From the NCBI GenBank assembly GCA_001770725.1, contig MERU01000007.1, positions 1-64,000 of the forward strand: 64,000 nucleotides of DNA. Reading direction: 5' to 3'. This document shows, one piece after another, positions 6,971-15,041 of the stretch (positions are counted from its first letter, which is position 1; each line of letters begins with the position of its first letter). Position numbers and translations under genes: made by a program. The DNA comes from Burkholderiales bacterium RIFCSPHIGHO2_01_FULL_63_240 (GTDB lineage Bacteria; Pseudomonadota; Gammaproteobacteria; Burkholderiales; Burkholderiaceae_C). Under the pieces are notes generated by a model, which was not told the DNA's origin, did not search any database, and saw only the letters and a program-made list of their open reading frames with translations.

Positions 6971-8353
6971 ATGCAACGCATCGCCATCGTCGGGTCCGGC
7001 ATCACCGGGCTCGGGGCCGCCCACCACCTGATGCAGGCGCCGGGCGTGCGCCGTGTCACCCTGTTCGAGGCGGGGGCGCATTTCGGCGGCCACGCCAACA
7101 CGGTCGACGTGACCTTGCCCGACGCCCGTGGCCGGGCCGTCACCCATGGCGTGGACACGGGTTTTCTGGTGCTCAACGAGCGCACCTACCCGAACCTGAT
7201 CCGCCTGTTCGCCGAGCTGGGGGTGCCGACCGCCAAGTCGGACATGTCGTTTTCGGTGCAGGTGCCGCCCGATGCCGGCGGCCTGTCGGGGCTGCGGCCC
7301 GGGCTGGAGTGGTGCGGCTCGTCGCTGGACACGGTGTTCGCGCAGCGGCGCAACCTGGCCTCGCCGGCCTTCTGGCGCATGCTGGGCGACATCCTGCGCT
7401 TCAACCGCCTGACCACGGCCATGGCCCAGCGCGGCGACGAGCGCGAGCTCAAGGTGCCCATCGGTGACTTCCTGGCGGCCCACGGTTTTGGCGCCGCCTT
7501 CCAGGAAGGCTACCTGCTGCCCATGGTGGCGTGCATCTGGTCCTGCCCCGTGCAGCAGATGATGCGTTTCCCGATCGCCACGCTGATCCGCTTTTGCCAC
7601 AACCACGGCCTGCTGCAAGTGGCCAACCGGCCGCAGTGGCACACGGTGGCGGGCGGCTCGCGCGAGTACGTGCGGCGCATCGTCGAGCAACTGCCCGATG
7701 CCCGCCTGCACTGCCCCGTCGAGCGCGTGATGCCGCTGGGCGAGGGCGGGCAGGCCGGGGTGATGGTGCACAGCGCGCGCGGGCCGGAGCGGTTCGATGC
7801 CGTCGTCTTCGCCTGCCACCCCGACCAGGCCTTGCGCCTGCTGGGCGAGGGCGCCTTGCCCGACGAGCGCGCGGTGCTGGGCGCCATCCGCTACCACCCC
7901 AACCGCGCGGTGCTGCACACCGACACCCGGCTGCTGCCGCGCAACCCCAAGGCCTGGGCGGCCTGGAACTACGAGCGCGCCAGCGAGGTCGGCCAGGAAG
8001 AGCGCCACGTCTGCCTGCACTACCTCATCAACCGGCTGCAGCCCCTGCCCTGGCAACAGCCGGTGGTCGTTTCGCTGAACCCGCTGCGCGAGCCCGAGGC
8101 GGGCCAGGTGCTGGCCGAGATCGACTACGACCACCCGGTGTTCGACCAGGCGGCCATCGATGCGCAGCAGGCGCTGCCCGCGCTGCAGGGGCATCGGCAG
8201 CTGTGGTTCGCCGGGGCCTGGGCGGGTTATGGCTTTCACGAAGACGGCCTCAAGTCGGGGCTGGCCGCGGCGCGGGGTGTGCTCGACCGCCTGGCGCAGC
8301 GCGCACCGGGCCACGGTGTCTTGTCGGCGTCGGCTTCGGAGTTGGCTGCATGA
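6971..8353 (+). CDS. FAD-dependent amine-oxidase-like flavoprotein (COG2907)
   Basis: A 460-residue flavoprotein. The N-terminus IAIVGSGITGLGAAHHL is a GxGxxG dinucleotide-binding fold, followed by FEAGAHFGGHANTV typical of the amine oxidase/phytoene desaturase superfamily, and the C-terminal FAD motif 'LWFAGAWAGYGFHEDGLKSG'. Family members occur next to DUF1365 and Cfa-like methyltransferases in many proteobacteria, often under LitR or ECF sigma control; the family includes, as far as I recall, the desaturase step of furan fatty acid synthesis. Here the gene is joined to the next by an ATGA overlap. Cytoplasmic or membrane-associated; acts probably on phospholipid acyl chains (inference). 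Confidence 0.82.
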   Translation: MQRIAIVGSGITGLGAAHHLMQAPGVRRVTLFEAGAHFGGHANTVDVTLPDARGRAVTHGVDTGFLVLNERTYPNLIRLFAELGVPTAKSDMSFSVQVPPDAGGLSGLRPGLEWCGSSLDTVFAQRRNLASPAFWRMLGDILRFNRLTTAMAQRGDERELKVPIGDFLAAHGFGAAFQEGYLLPMVACIWSCPVQQMMRFPIATLIRFCHNHGLLQVANRPQWHTVAGGSREYVRRIVEQLPDARLHCPVERVMPLGEGGQAGVMVHSARGPERFDAVVFACHPDQALRLLGEGALPDERAVLGAIRYHPNRAVLHTDTRLLPRNPKAWAAWNYERASEVGQEERHVCLHYLINRLQPLPWQQPVVVSLNPLREPEAGQVLAEIDYDHPVFDQAAIDAQQALPALQGHRQLWFAGAWAGYGFHEDGLKSGLAAARGVLDRLAQRAPGHGVLSASASELAA

Positions 8354-9159
8354 ACGCGTCTGGGCCGCTCATCGGCTTCGGGCAGGTGCGCCACACGCGC
8401 CTGCGCCCGCGCCACCACGCCTTCAGCTATGGCAGCTGGTTCTGGCTGCTGCCCATGCGCGCGCTGGCCAGGCAGCCCGTGGAGGCGGTGCGGCGCAACG
8501 CCCGGGGCTGGTTGAGCTTTCACGACGCCGACCACGGCGCGGGCGGCGCTGACGCGCTCGCCTGGCTCGATGGCCTGCTGCGGCAGGCCGGGCTGTGGGA
8601 CGACGCCCTGGCCGAGGGCGAGGTCTGGCTGCAGACCTACCCGCGGGTGCTCGGCTACGCCTTCAAGCCCGTGAGCTTCTGGTACGTGCACCGCTCGGGC
8701 GGCGAGCTGCATGCGGTGGTGGCCGAGGTCAACAACACCTTTGGCGAGCGCCACTGCTACGTGCTCGGTGGCGACGGGCTGGGCTGGGGCCGCGAGGTGC
8801 GCGCCGACAAGGTTTTTCATGTCTCGCCGTTTTGCCGCACCGAAGGCAGCTACCGCTTTCGCTTCATGCGCAGCGCCGATCGGCTGGTCGCGCGCGTGGA
8901 CCACGACGACGCGCAAGGCCCGCTCATCCAGACCGCCATCGGCGGCGAACTCGTGCCGCTCGATGCGGCCAGCGTGCGCCGCGCCATCCGCGGCTGGCCG
9001 CTGATGACCTTCGGCGTCGTCGCACGCATCCACTGGCAGGCCTTGCGGCTGTGGCTCAAGCGCGTGCCGTTTTTCTCCAAGCCTCAAGCGCCCGACCTGG
9101 CTTTTTCCGGGCATTCATCACCTGCTGCTTCCTCTGAAACAGGAACCCCCACGCCATGA
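8350..9159 (+). CDS. DUF1365 family protein
   Basis: A 269-residue DUF1365 protein. Family hallmarks: 'GQVRHTRLRPRHHAFSY' at the N-terminus, 'YPRVLGYAFKPVSFWYVH' and 'VNNTFGERHCYVL' in the middle, and 'DKVFHVSPF'. Biochemical role is not established; the family is tied by conserved gene order to COG2907 flavoproteins and Cfa-like methyltransferases, which suggests a part in modification of membrane fatty acids. The start codon overlaps the preceding stop and the stop overlaps the next start (both ATGA), so the three proteins are translationally coupled and probably made in equal amounts. Confidence 0.85.
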   Translation: MNASGPLIGFGQVRHTRLRPRHHAFSYGSWFWLLPMRALARQPVEAVRRNARGWLSFHDADHGAGGADALAWLDGLLRQAGLWDDALAEGEVWLQTYPRVLGYAFKPVSFWYVHRSGGELHAVVAEVNNTFGERHCYVLGGDGLGWGREVRADKVFHVSPFCRTEGSYRFRFMRSADRLVARVDHDDAQGPLIQTAIGGELVPLDAASVRRAIRGWPLMTFGVVARIHWQALRLWLKRVPFFSKPQAPDLAFSGHSSPAASSETGTPTP

Positions 9160-10421
9160 ACCGCATGACCTCCGCTTCGTCGCTGTCCACGGATGAAGAC
9201 CTGAGCCTGCCCGCCACCGCGCCCACCTCGGCGCGCCTGGTGCTGGGTTTGCTCAAGCGGATCCGCGTGGGCTGGCTCGACGTCCAGCTGCCCGATGGCA
9301 GCACGGCGCGCTTCGGGCAGGCACGCTCGGATGAGCCGGACGTGCTGCGCGCCGGTCTGCGCCTGCACGACTGGCGCGTGTGCTCGGCCGTGCTCAAGTC
9401 GGGCGACATCGGCTTTGCCGAGGGCTACATCGACGGCCACTGGAGCACGCCCGACCTGACGGCCCTGCTCAAGCTGCTGATCGCCAACCGCGACCTGATC
9501 GAAGGCGCGGTCTACGGCTCCTGGTGGGGGCGCCTGGCCTACCGCATCCGCCACCTGCTCAACCGCAACTCCAAGCCCAACAGCCGCAAGAACATCCAGG
9601 CCCATTACGACCTGGGCAACGACTTTTATCGCCTGTGGCTGGACCGCACCATGAGCTACTCCAGCGCCTGGTTCGAAGGCGACCACGCGCGCCCGATGGT
9701 CGATGCGCAGCGGGCCAAGGTCAAGCGCGCGCTCGACGAAGCCGGCGTGCTGGCCGATGGCCGCGAGCGCCGCGTGCTGGAGATCGGCTGTGGCTGGGGC
9801 GGCCTGGCCGAGATCGCCGCCGCAGAGCATGGCGCCCACGTCACCGGCGTGACCTTGTCGACCGAGCAGCTGGCCTGGGCCCGCGACCGCATGGCGCGCG
9901 CCGGCCTGGCCGAGCGCACCGACCTGCGCCTGCAGGACTACCGCGACATCCGCGACGAGCCCTTCGACGCCATCGTCTCCATCGAGATGTTCGAGGCCGT
10001 GGGCCGGGAGTACTGGCCCAGCTACTTCGAGACCTTGAGCCGTTGCCTCAAGCCGGGCGGCCACGCCTGCCTGCAGACCATCACCATCCACGACGACCTG
10101 TTCGATCGCTACGTGACATCGACCGACTTCATCCAGCAGTACATCTTCCCCGGTGGCCTGCTGCCCTGCGATCGGGCCTTCCGCGAGGCGGCTCGCAAGG
10201 CGGGCCTGGAGGTGGTCAAGGCCATGGCCTTCGGGCCCGACTACGCCGAGACCCTGCGCCGCTGGCGCGTCGACTTCCATGCCCACCTGGACAAGATCCA
10301 GCGCCTGGGCTTTGATGAGCGCTTTCAGCGCATCTGGGAGTTCTACCTGGGCTACTGCGAGGCCGCCTTCGACATGGGCAACACCAACGTTGTGCAATAC
10401 ACCTTGCGCAAGCCGGGTTGA
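9156..10421 (+). CDS. Cfa-family SAM-dependent fatty acyl methyltransferase
   Basis: A 421-residue member of the cyclopropane-fatty-acid synthase family (COG2230). The SAM-binding motif VLEIGCGWGGLAEIA, the loop 'VSIEMFEAVGREYW', 'YIFPGGLLPC' and the C-terminal FGPDYAETLRRW all align with E. coli Cfa. Two residues that hold the active-site bicarbonate in E. coli Cfa are changed: the Cys of 'YSCAYW' is Ser here (YSSAWF) and the His of 'LLHTIG' is Gln (CLQTIT); the Glu and the Tyr are kept. The enzyme may therefore add a methyl group to unsaturated phospholipid chains without closing a ring. Acts at the inner leaflet of the cytoplasmic membrane. Part of the ATGA-coupled set. Confidence 0.85.
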   Translation: MNRMTSASSLSTDEDLSLPATAPTSARLVLGLLKRIRVGWLDVQLPDGSTARFGQARSDEPDVLRAGLRLHDWRVCSAVLKSGDIGFAEGYIDGHWSTPDLTALLKLLIANRDLIEGAVYGSWWGRLAYRIRHLLNRNSKPNSRKNIQAHYDLGNDFYRLWLDRTMSYSSAWFEGDHARPMVDAQRAKVKRALDEAGVLADGRERRVLEIGCGWGGLAEIAAAEHGAHVTGVTLSTEQLAWARDRMARAGLAERTDLRLQDYRDIRDEPFDAIVSIEMFEAVGREYWPSYFETLSRCLKPGGHACLQTITIHDDLFDRYVTSTDFIQQYIFPGGLLPCDRAFREAARKAGLEVVKAMAFGPDYAETLRRWRVDFHAHLDKIQRLGFDERFQRIWEFYLGYCEAAFDMGNTNVVQYTLRKPG

Positions 10422-10426
10422 CGGCC

Positions 10427-11701
10427 ATGCTGTCGCATTCGGCGAGCGCACGTTATGGCCTGCTGGGCCTGCCCCTGGCCTTCGTGGCGATGCCGCTGTA
10501 CGTGGTCCTGCCCCAGCACCACGCCCAAGCCTACGGCTTGCCCTTGGCCGCCCTGGGGGCCGTGCTGCTGATCACGCGCCTGGCCGACGCCTTCATCGAC
10601 CCTTTGCTGGGGCGCTGGGCAGATCGGTGGCTGGCGCAACCGCAGCGCGCCCTGTCGGTGGCCTTCGCGGCGGTGATCGCCCTGGCGCTGGGCTTCGTGC
10701 TGCTGTTCCACCCGCCCGTCAGGCAGACCGTGCCGCTGCTGGCCTGGTGCGCCCTCACCTTGATCCTGACCTTCCTGGCCTACAGCCTGACCAGCGTGCT
10801 GCACCTGGCCTGGGGCACGCGGCTGGGTGGCGACGTGGCCCAGCGCAGCCGGCTGGTGGCCTGGCGAGAGGGCTTCGGGCTCTTTGGCGTGCTGCTGGCC
10901 AACGTGCTGGCCACGCAGGCGGGCATGGGCTGGACGAGCGCCGTGCTGACCCTGGGCCTGCTGGCGGGCGTCTGGGCCCTGAGCAAGGGCCCCAGGCCGG
11001 CGCCTGAGCCCGCTGCCACCACCGCCTTGCCCGGGGCCGGGGAGGGCGTGGAGGGCGGCCGGCGCGCGCTGTCCCGCCCCTGGCAGGGCGCCGGTTTTCG
11101 CCGCCTCATGGCCTTGTTCCTGGTCAACGGTGTGGCCAGCGCCATCCCGGCCACGCTGGTGCTCTTTTTCATCCAGGACCGGCTGCGCGCGATGGACGGC
11201 GCGCCCCTGTTCCTGGGCTTGTACTTCCTGATGGCGGCGCTCGGCGTGCCCCTTTGGGTGCGCCTGATCGGCCGCATCGGCCCCATGAAGGCCTGGGCCC
11301 TGGGCATGCTGCTGAGCGTGCTGAGCTTCGTGAGCGTGCTGGGCCTGGGCGAAGGCGATCGCATGGGCTACCTCGCCATCTGCCTGGCCGGCGGCTTTGC
11401 CCTGGGGGCGGACCTGACCGCACCGGGCACGCTGCTGACCGGGGTGGTGCAACGCGCCGGGCACACCGGTCAGGCCGAAGGCGCCTACGCGGGCTGGTGG
11501 CAATGGGCCACCAAGCTCAACCTGGCGCTGGCCGCCGGCCTGGCCCTGCCCGCATTGCAGGCGCTGGGCTACACCCCGGGCGCTCAGGACCCCGCCGCCC
11601 TCGATGCCCTGACCTGGGTCTATGGCGGCCTGCCCTGCCTCTTCAAGCTGCTGGCCCTGCTGGCCTGCTGGCGCTGGCGCCATCACCCGGCGCTGGCCTG
11701 A
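10427..11701 (+). CDS. MFS transporter (GPH/MelB-like)
   Basis: A 424-residue permease with about 12 hydrophobic segments and the layout of the glycoside-pentoside-hexuronide cation symporter family (COG2211): 'ADAFIDPLLGRWADRW' after helix 2 and a long cytoplasmic loop near residues 190-215. The ATG at 10427 is preferred; an in-frame TTG 9 bases earlier would overlap the preceding stop. Substrate unknown. In related bacteria this permease sits between the Cfa-like gene and a DUF3833 gene, so it is a regular member of the module, perhaps moving a lipid-derived or osmotic solute. Confidence 0.75.
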   Translation: MLSHSASARYGLLGLPLAFVAMPLYVVLPQHHAQAYGLPLAALGAVLLITRLADAFIDPLLGRWADRWLAQPQRALSVAFAAVIALALGFVLLFHPPVRQTVPLLAWCALTLILTFLAYSLTSVLHLAWGTRLGGDVAQRSRLVAWREGFGLFGVLLANVLATQAGMGWTSAVLTLGLLAGVWALSKGPRPAPEPAATTALPGAGEGVEGGRRALSRPWQGAGFRRLMALFLVNGVASAIPATLVLFFIQDRLRAMDGAPLFLGLYFLMAALGVPLWVRLIGRIGPMKAWALGMLLSVLSFVSVLGLGEGDRMGYLAICLAGGFALGADLTAPGTLLTGVVQRAGHTGQAEGAYAGWWQWATKLNLALAAGLALPALQALGYTPGAQDPAALDALTWVYGGLPCLFKLLALLACWRWRHHPALA

Positions 11702-11730
11702 TCCGGTCTCAACCCAACTGGGAGTTCGAC

Positions 11731-12285
11731 ATGACGCAACCCACGACCCTCCTTCGCCGCCTTGCTCGCCTGGGTGTGCTGGCGCTGGCGCTCGGCCTGT
11801 CGGCCTGTGGCTCGGCCCCGCAACCCGCTGACTACCAGGCTGAAAAACCCGCCATGGACTTCCGTGGCTACTTCTCCGGCCCCGTGCAGGCGCACGGCAT
11901 GTTCACGGACCGCTCGGGGCGCGTCGTCAAGCGCTTCACGGTCTCGATGCAGGGCCGCTGGAGCGGCGACAGTGGCGTGCTGGAAGAGGATTTCACCTAC
12001 AGCAATGGCGAGAAAGAGCGCCGGGTCTGGCAACTCAAGGACCTGGGCGGCGGGCGTTTCGAGGGCCGCGCGGCCGACATCGTCGGCGTGGCCGAAGGCG
12101 AGCAGTCGGGCAACGCCATCCGCTTTCGCTACACCATGCGGGTGCCCGTGGACGGCAAGCCCATCGAGTTCCAGTTCGACGACTGGATGTACCGCCTGGA
12201 CGATCAGGTCGTGCTCAACCGGGCGGCGATGAGCAAGTTCGGCATCCACCTGGGCGACGTCACGCTGAGCTTTCGCAAGCCCTGA
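11731..12285 (+). CDS. DUF3833 family lipoprotein
   Basis: A 184-residue lipoprotein. The signal peptide ends in LSAC, giving Cys26 or so as the lipid anchor; no Asp at +2, so outer-membrane sorting is expected. The mature part is beta-rich with 'FRGYFSGPVQAHGMFTDRSG', 'GRWSGDSGVLEEDFTYSNG' and 'FDDWMYRLDD', typical of DUF3833. A GGAG ribosome-binding site precedes the ATG. Function unknown; by gene order it belongs to the lipid-modification module and might carry or sense modified lipids. The 164 bases that follow hold no gene, but include an 8-bp inverted repeat (12374-12381 with 12407-12414). Confidence 0.82.
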   Translation: MTQPTTLLRRLARLGVLALALGLSACGSAPQPADYQAEKPAMDFRGYFSGPVQAHGMFTDRSGRVVKRFTVSMQGRWSGDSGVLEEDFTYSNGEKERRVWQLKDLGGGRFEGRAADIVGVAEGEQSGNAIRFRYTMRVPVDGKPIEFQFDDWMYRLDDQVVLNRAAMSKFGIHLGDVTLSFRKP

Positions 12286-12449
12286 ACCGCGGGGGATCGC
12301 GTGCATTCCGACACGTCAGGCCTTGAGCTGGGCTGCATCGCCCTCAAGTCGGGGAGTGACGAGGCCGATGGAGCCGTCATGATGGAAATGGCCAGCCGGC
12401 TCAAGCCATGACGGAAGACGGTCTCACGGACCCTGGAGTGTCGTCCATG

Positions 12450-12725
12450 CAAATGCTTTACAACTCGGACAGTTACGCGGTGGTGCAGATCGAGCTGGCC
12501 GCCGACGAACACGGGCCTGTGCGTCACAGCGCAGCCTTGACCCGTGGGGGCTACGAGATCGTCGACAAGTTCGCCCGCAAGGAGATCTTCATCGAGGGGG
12601 CCCTCGCCGAGACCTTCAAGGAAGGCGTCGAAGCCCTGATCGAGTCATCGCCCAGCGTCGAAGAGTTCGACGCCTACCTCGAGCGCTACGCCGGGATGGC
12701 GCAGCAGCCCGTGGTCATGCACTGA
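12450..12725 (+). CDS. DUF3567 family protein
   Basis: A 91-residue soluble protein. The start MQMLYNSDSYAVVQ and the later 'GGYEIVDKFARKEIFIEG' are the signature of DUF3567, a small family I associate with Burkholderiales. The ATG at 12450 is chosen over an in-frame ATG 42 bases upstream because the family begins at MQML. Function unknown; proteins of this family are usually encoded singly. The gene stands alone between the lipid module and the GGDEF-EAL pair. Confidence 0.82.
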   Translation, partial: QMLYNSDSYAVVQIELAADEHGPVRHSAALTRGGYEIVDKFARKEIFIEGALAETFKEGVEALIESSPSVEEFDAYLERYAGMAQQPVVMH

Positions 12726-12736
12726 AGGGCTTTTCA

Positions 12737-12787
12737 CGAGGTGGGTTCCGTGAAGCATTGACGCTTCGCGACCTGTGACCCACCTCG
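12737..12787. terminator. Nested inverted repeat after DUF3567 gene, possible terminator
   Basis: CGAGGTGGGT (12737-12746) pairs perfectly with ACCCACCTCG (12778-12787); inside the loop GAAGC (12752-12756) pairs with GCTTC (12763-12767). The transcript would fold into a long arm with an inner hairpin. A T-run is absent. A third short palindrome, CACACC-GA-GGTGTG (12827-12840), lies just before the next gene and could be an operator. Confidence 0.45.
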
Positions 12788-12860
12788 GCAGCTCAAGCCC
12801 CTGCGCGCACCCGCCGATACACCGATCACACCGAGGTGTGTGACTGAAATCGGAGCGCGC

Positions 12861-15041
12861 ATGTCTTCAACCTTCATGGCAGCAAGCTGGAGCGGCTCGG
12901 CCCTCGCGTCGGCCTGGTTGCTGGCCGTGTACGCCGTATCCCTGCAGGGCATGGTGATCCGCCGCGTGCGGGCCAATGACCGCGACGCGGCCCTGATCTG
13001 GGTGCTCGGTGGTGCCCTCGTGGTGGGCACCGGCATCTGGGCCGCCAGCTTCCTGGGCCTGGTGGCCATGCAGCTGCCCATCAAGGTGGGCTACGTGCGC
13101 GACATCGTGCTCGCCTCGTGGTTGCCCGCCATCGTGATCGCCGCGGCGGCCATCTGGATGCAGACCCACGCTGGTCTGCGCACGCGAACCCGCTTGCTCG
13201 GGGCCTTGCTCGTGGCCGTGGGCGTGCAGATGCTGGTGTTTGTCAACGCTTCGTCCATCCTGATCCAGCCGGCCATGAGCTGGGACCCGGGGATCTCCGG
13301 CGCGGCCTTCCTGCTGGTCCTGATGGGCTGTGCCCTGGGGGCGCTGTTGATGCAGGCCGAGCTGGGCAAGGCGCATCACCAGGCCCGCCACCTGGGCATC
13401 GCGGTGCTCGTTGGCTCCATCATCTGGGCAGGCCTGGCCCTGCAGGTCAGCGCGGTCGGCATCCCTTTGGCGGCCATCTGCCTGAGCGAAGGCCAGCTCT
13501 CGGGTGACTCGCTGGAGTTCGTGCTCACCGCCACCGTGCTGATCCTGCTGATCATGGCCCACATGGGCACCTTGCAGGACGCACGCAACGTCGAGCGCAA
13601 CCAGGCGCTGTCCAATTCGCTCAAGGCGGCGCAGGCCGCGCTCGAGGAAGCCTCTCTGCGCGACGCGGCCACGGGCCTGCCCAACCGAGCGGGCTTCGAG
13701 CAGCAGGTGCGCCAGCTCATCGACGAGACCAGCGACCAGGCGCTGCACCTGAGCGTGCTGCGCCTGAACATCGATGGCTTTCACGCCTTCACCGGCACCT
13801 ACGGCCACAGCGTCGGCGATGGCCTGATCCAGACCCTGTCGCTGCGATTGCAAGGCCTGATCCGCGAAGGCGATGTGCTGGCGCGCTCGGACACCGACGA
13901 GTTCTTGCTTGCCTGCCGTGGCCTGAGCGACGAGCACGTCACCGCCGTGCTGGCCCAACGCCTGCAGGATGCGGTGCACGATCCTTGCCTGGTTCAGGAC
14001 CAGGAGATCACGGTCAGCTGCTCCATCGGTGTTGCGCGCTACCCAGACAGCGCCACGCCCGATCAGCTGATGTCCCACTCCAACGACGCCATGCTCACGG
14101 CCCGGCGAGCCGGGGGCGGTGTGTACTGCTTCTTCGAACGCGGCATGGACCGCATCGGTGCCGCCCAGGTCGAGATGCAGCGCGATCTGCGTCACGCCGT
14201 GGCCCGCAACGAACTGACCTTGCACTTCCAGCCCAAGCTGCGTGCCACCACGGGCGAGCTCGCCGGGGTCGAGGCCTTGCTGCGCTGGCAACACCCGACG
14301 CGCGGCATGGTCAGCCCGGCCGAGTTCATCCCCGTGGCCGAGCGCTTCGGTCTCATCGGCGAGCTGGGTCAGTGGGTGATCGACGAAGCCTGCCGCCACC
14401 TGCGCGTGTGGCACGACCTGGGCCTGGACATCCCCGTGGCCGTCAACCTGTCGGTGCACCAGTTGCGCCAGCCCGACCTTGAACAACGCGTGCGCGAAGC
14501 CCTGCGCAGGCATCGCGTGCCCGCGCGCATGCTGCTCATGGAGATCACCGAGTCGGTGGCCATGGAAGACATCGAGGCCTCGCTGCGCGTCTTCGACATG
14601 CTTGACCAGATCGGTGTGCGCCTGTCCATCGACGACTTCGGCACCGGCTATTCGTCGCTGAGCTACCTGCGCCGCCTGCCCGCGCGCCAGCTCAAGATCG
14701 ACCGCAGCTTCGTGCGTGACCTCGACAGCAGCCTCGACGCGCAGGCCATCGTCGAAGCCGTGGTCCGGCTGGCGCATGCGCTGGGCCTGAAGGTGGTGGC
14801 CGAAGGCGTCGAGACGCAGGACCAGGCCGACATCCTCGCGCAGCTGCATTGCGACGAGCTGCAGGGCTTCCTGTTCGCTCGCCCGATGTCCGAGCCGACG
14901 CTGATGAAGTGGCTGGGCCAGCGCGGCGCACCCATGCCGCTGGCGTCGAACGCGATGCCCCTGGACACCACCGAGGAAAGCGCCCGGGAAGCCAGCGACC
15001 TGGCCACGGCCTGGTCCGAGCTGGAGGCCAGCAGCCCATGA
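12861..15041 (+). CDS. Membrane GGDEF-EAL protein with MHYT-like sensor region
   Basis: 726 residues from the ATG at 12861, which has a GGAG site 6 bases upstream. Residues about 1-240 contain seven hydrophobic helices arranged like an MHYT sensor, but the metal-binding Met-His pairs are missing (for example 'GIWAASFLG' where the family has GIWAMHF). The GGDEF domain (about 265-425) has a degenerate active site, SDTDEF, while the inhibitory RxxD site (REGD) is kept. The EAL domain (about 445-690) is intact: [49 protein letters not shown]. Expected activity is therefore c-di-GMP hydrolysis, with the GGDEF part as a nucleotide-binding regulator. Coupled by ATGA to its paralogue. Confidence 0.88.
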   Translation: MSSTFMAASWSGSALASAWLLAVYAVSLQGMVIRRVRANDRDAALIWVLGGALVVGTGIWAASFLGLVAMQLPIKVGYVRDIVLASWLPAIVIAAAAIWMQTHAGLRTRTRLLGALLVAVGVQMLVFVNASSILIQPAMSWDPGISGAAFLLVLMGCALGALLMQAELGKAHHQARHLGIAVLVGSIIWAGLALQVSAVGIPLAAICLSEGQLSGDSLEFVLTATVLILLIMAHMGTLQDARNVERNQALSNSLKAAQAALEEASLRDAATGLPNRAGFEQQVRQLIDETSDQALHLSVLRLNIDGFHAFTGTYGHSVGDGLIQTLSLRLQGLIREGDVLARSDTDEFLLACRGLSDEHVTAVLAQRLQDAVHDPCLVQDQEITVSCSIGVARYPDSATPDQLMSHSNDAMLTARRAGGGVYCFFERGMDRIGAAQVEMQRDLRHAVARNELTLHFQPKLRATTGELAGVEALLRWQHPTRGMVSPAEFIPVAERFGLIGELGQWVIDEACRHLRVWHDLGLDIPVAVNLSVHQLRQPDLEQRVREALRRHRVPARMLLMEITESVAMEDIEASLRVFDMLDQIGVRLSIDDFGTGYSSLSYLRRLPARQLKIDRSFVRDLDSSLDAQAIVEAVVRLAHALGLKVVAEGVETQDQADILAQLHCDELQGFLFARPMSEPTLMKWLGQRGAPMPLASNAMPLDTTEESAREASDLATAWSELEASSP

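Noticed and set aside
7531-8349. Upstream extension of the DUF1365 frame within the flavoprotein gene
   Set aside because: Alanine/arginine-rich shadow of the flavoprotein codons; the family start is at the ATGA overlap at 8350.
10352-11686. A 444-codon leftward frame opposite the MFS gene
   Set aside because: His/Gln-rich shadow with no domain; the transporter on the plus strand is well supported.
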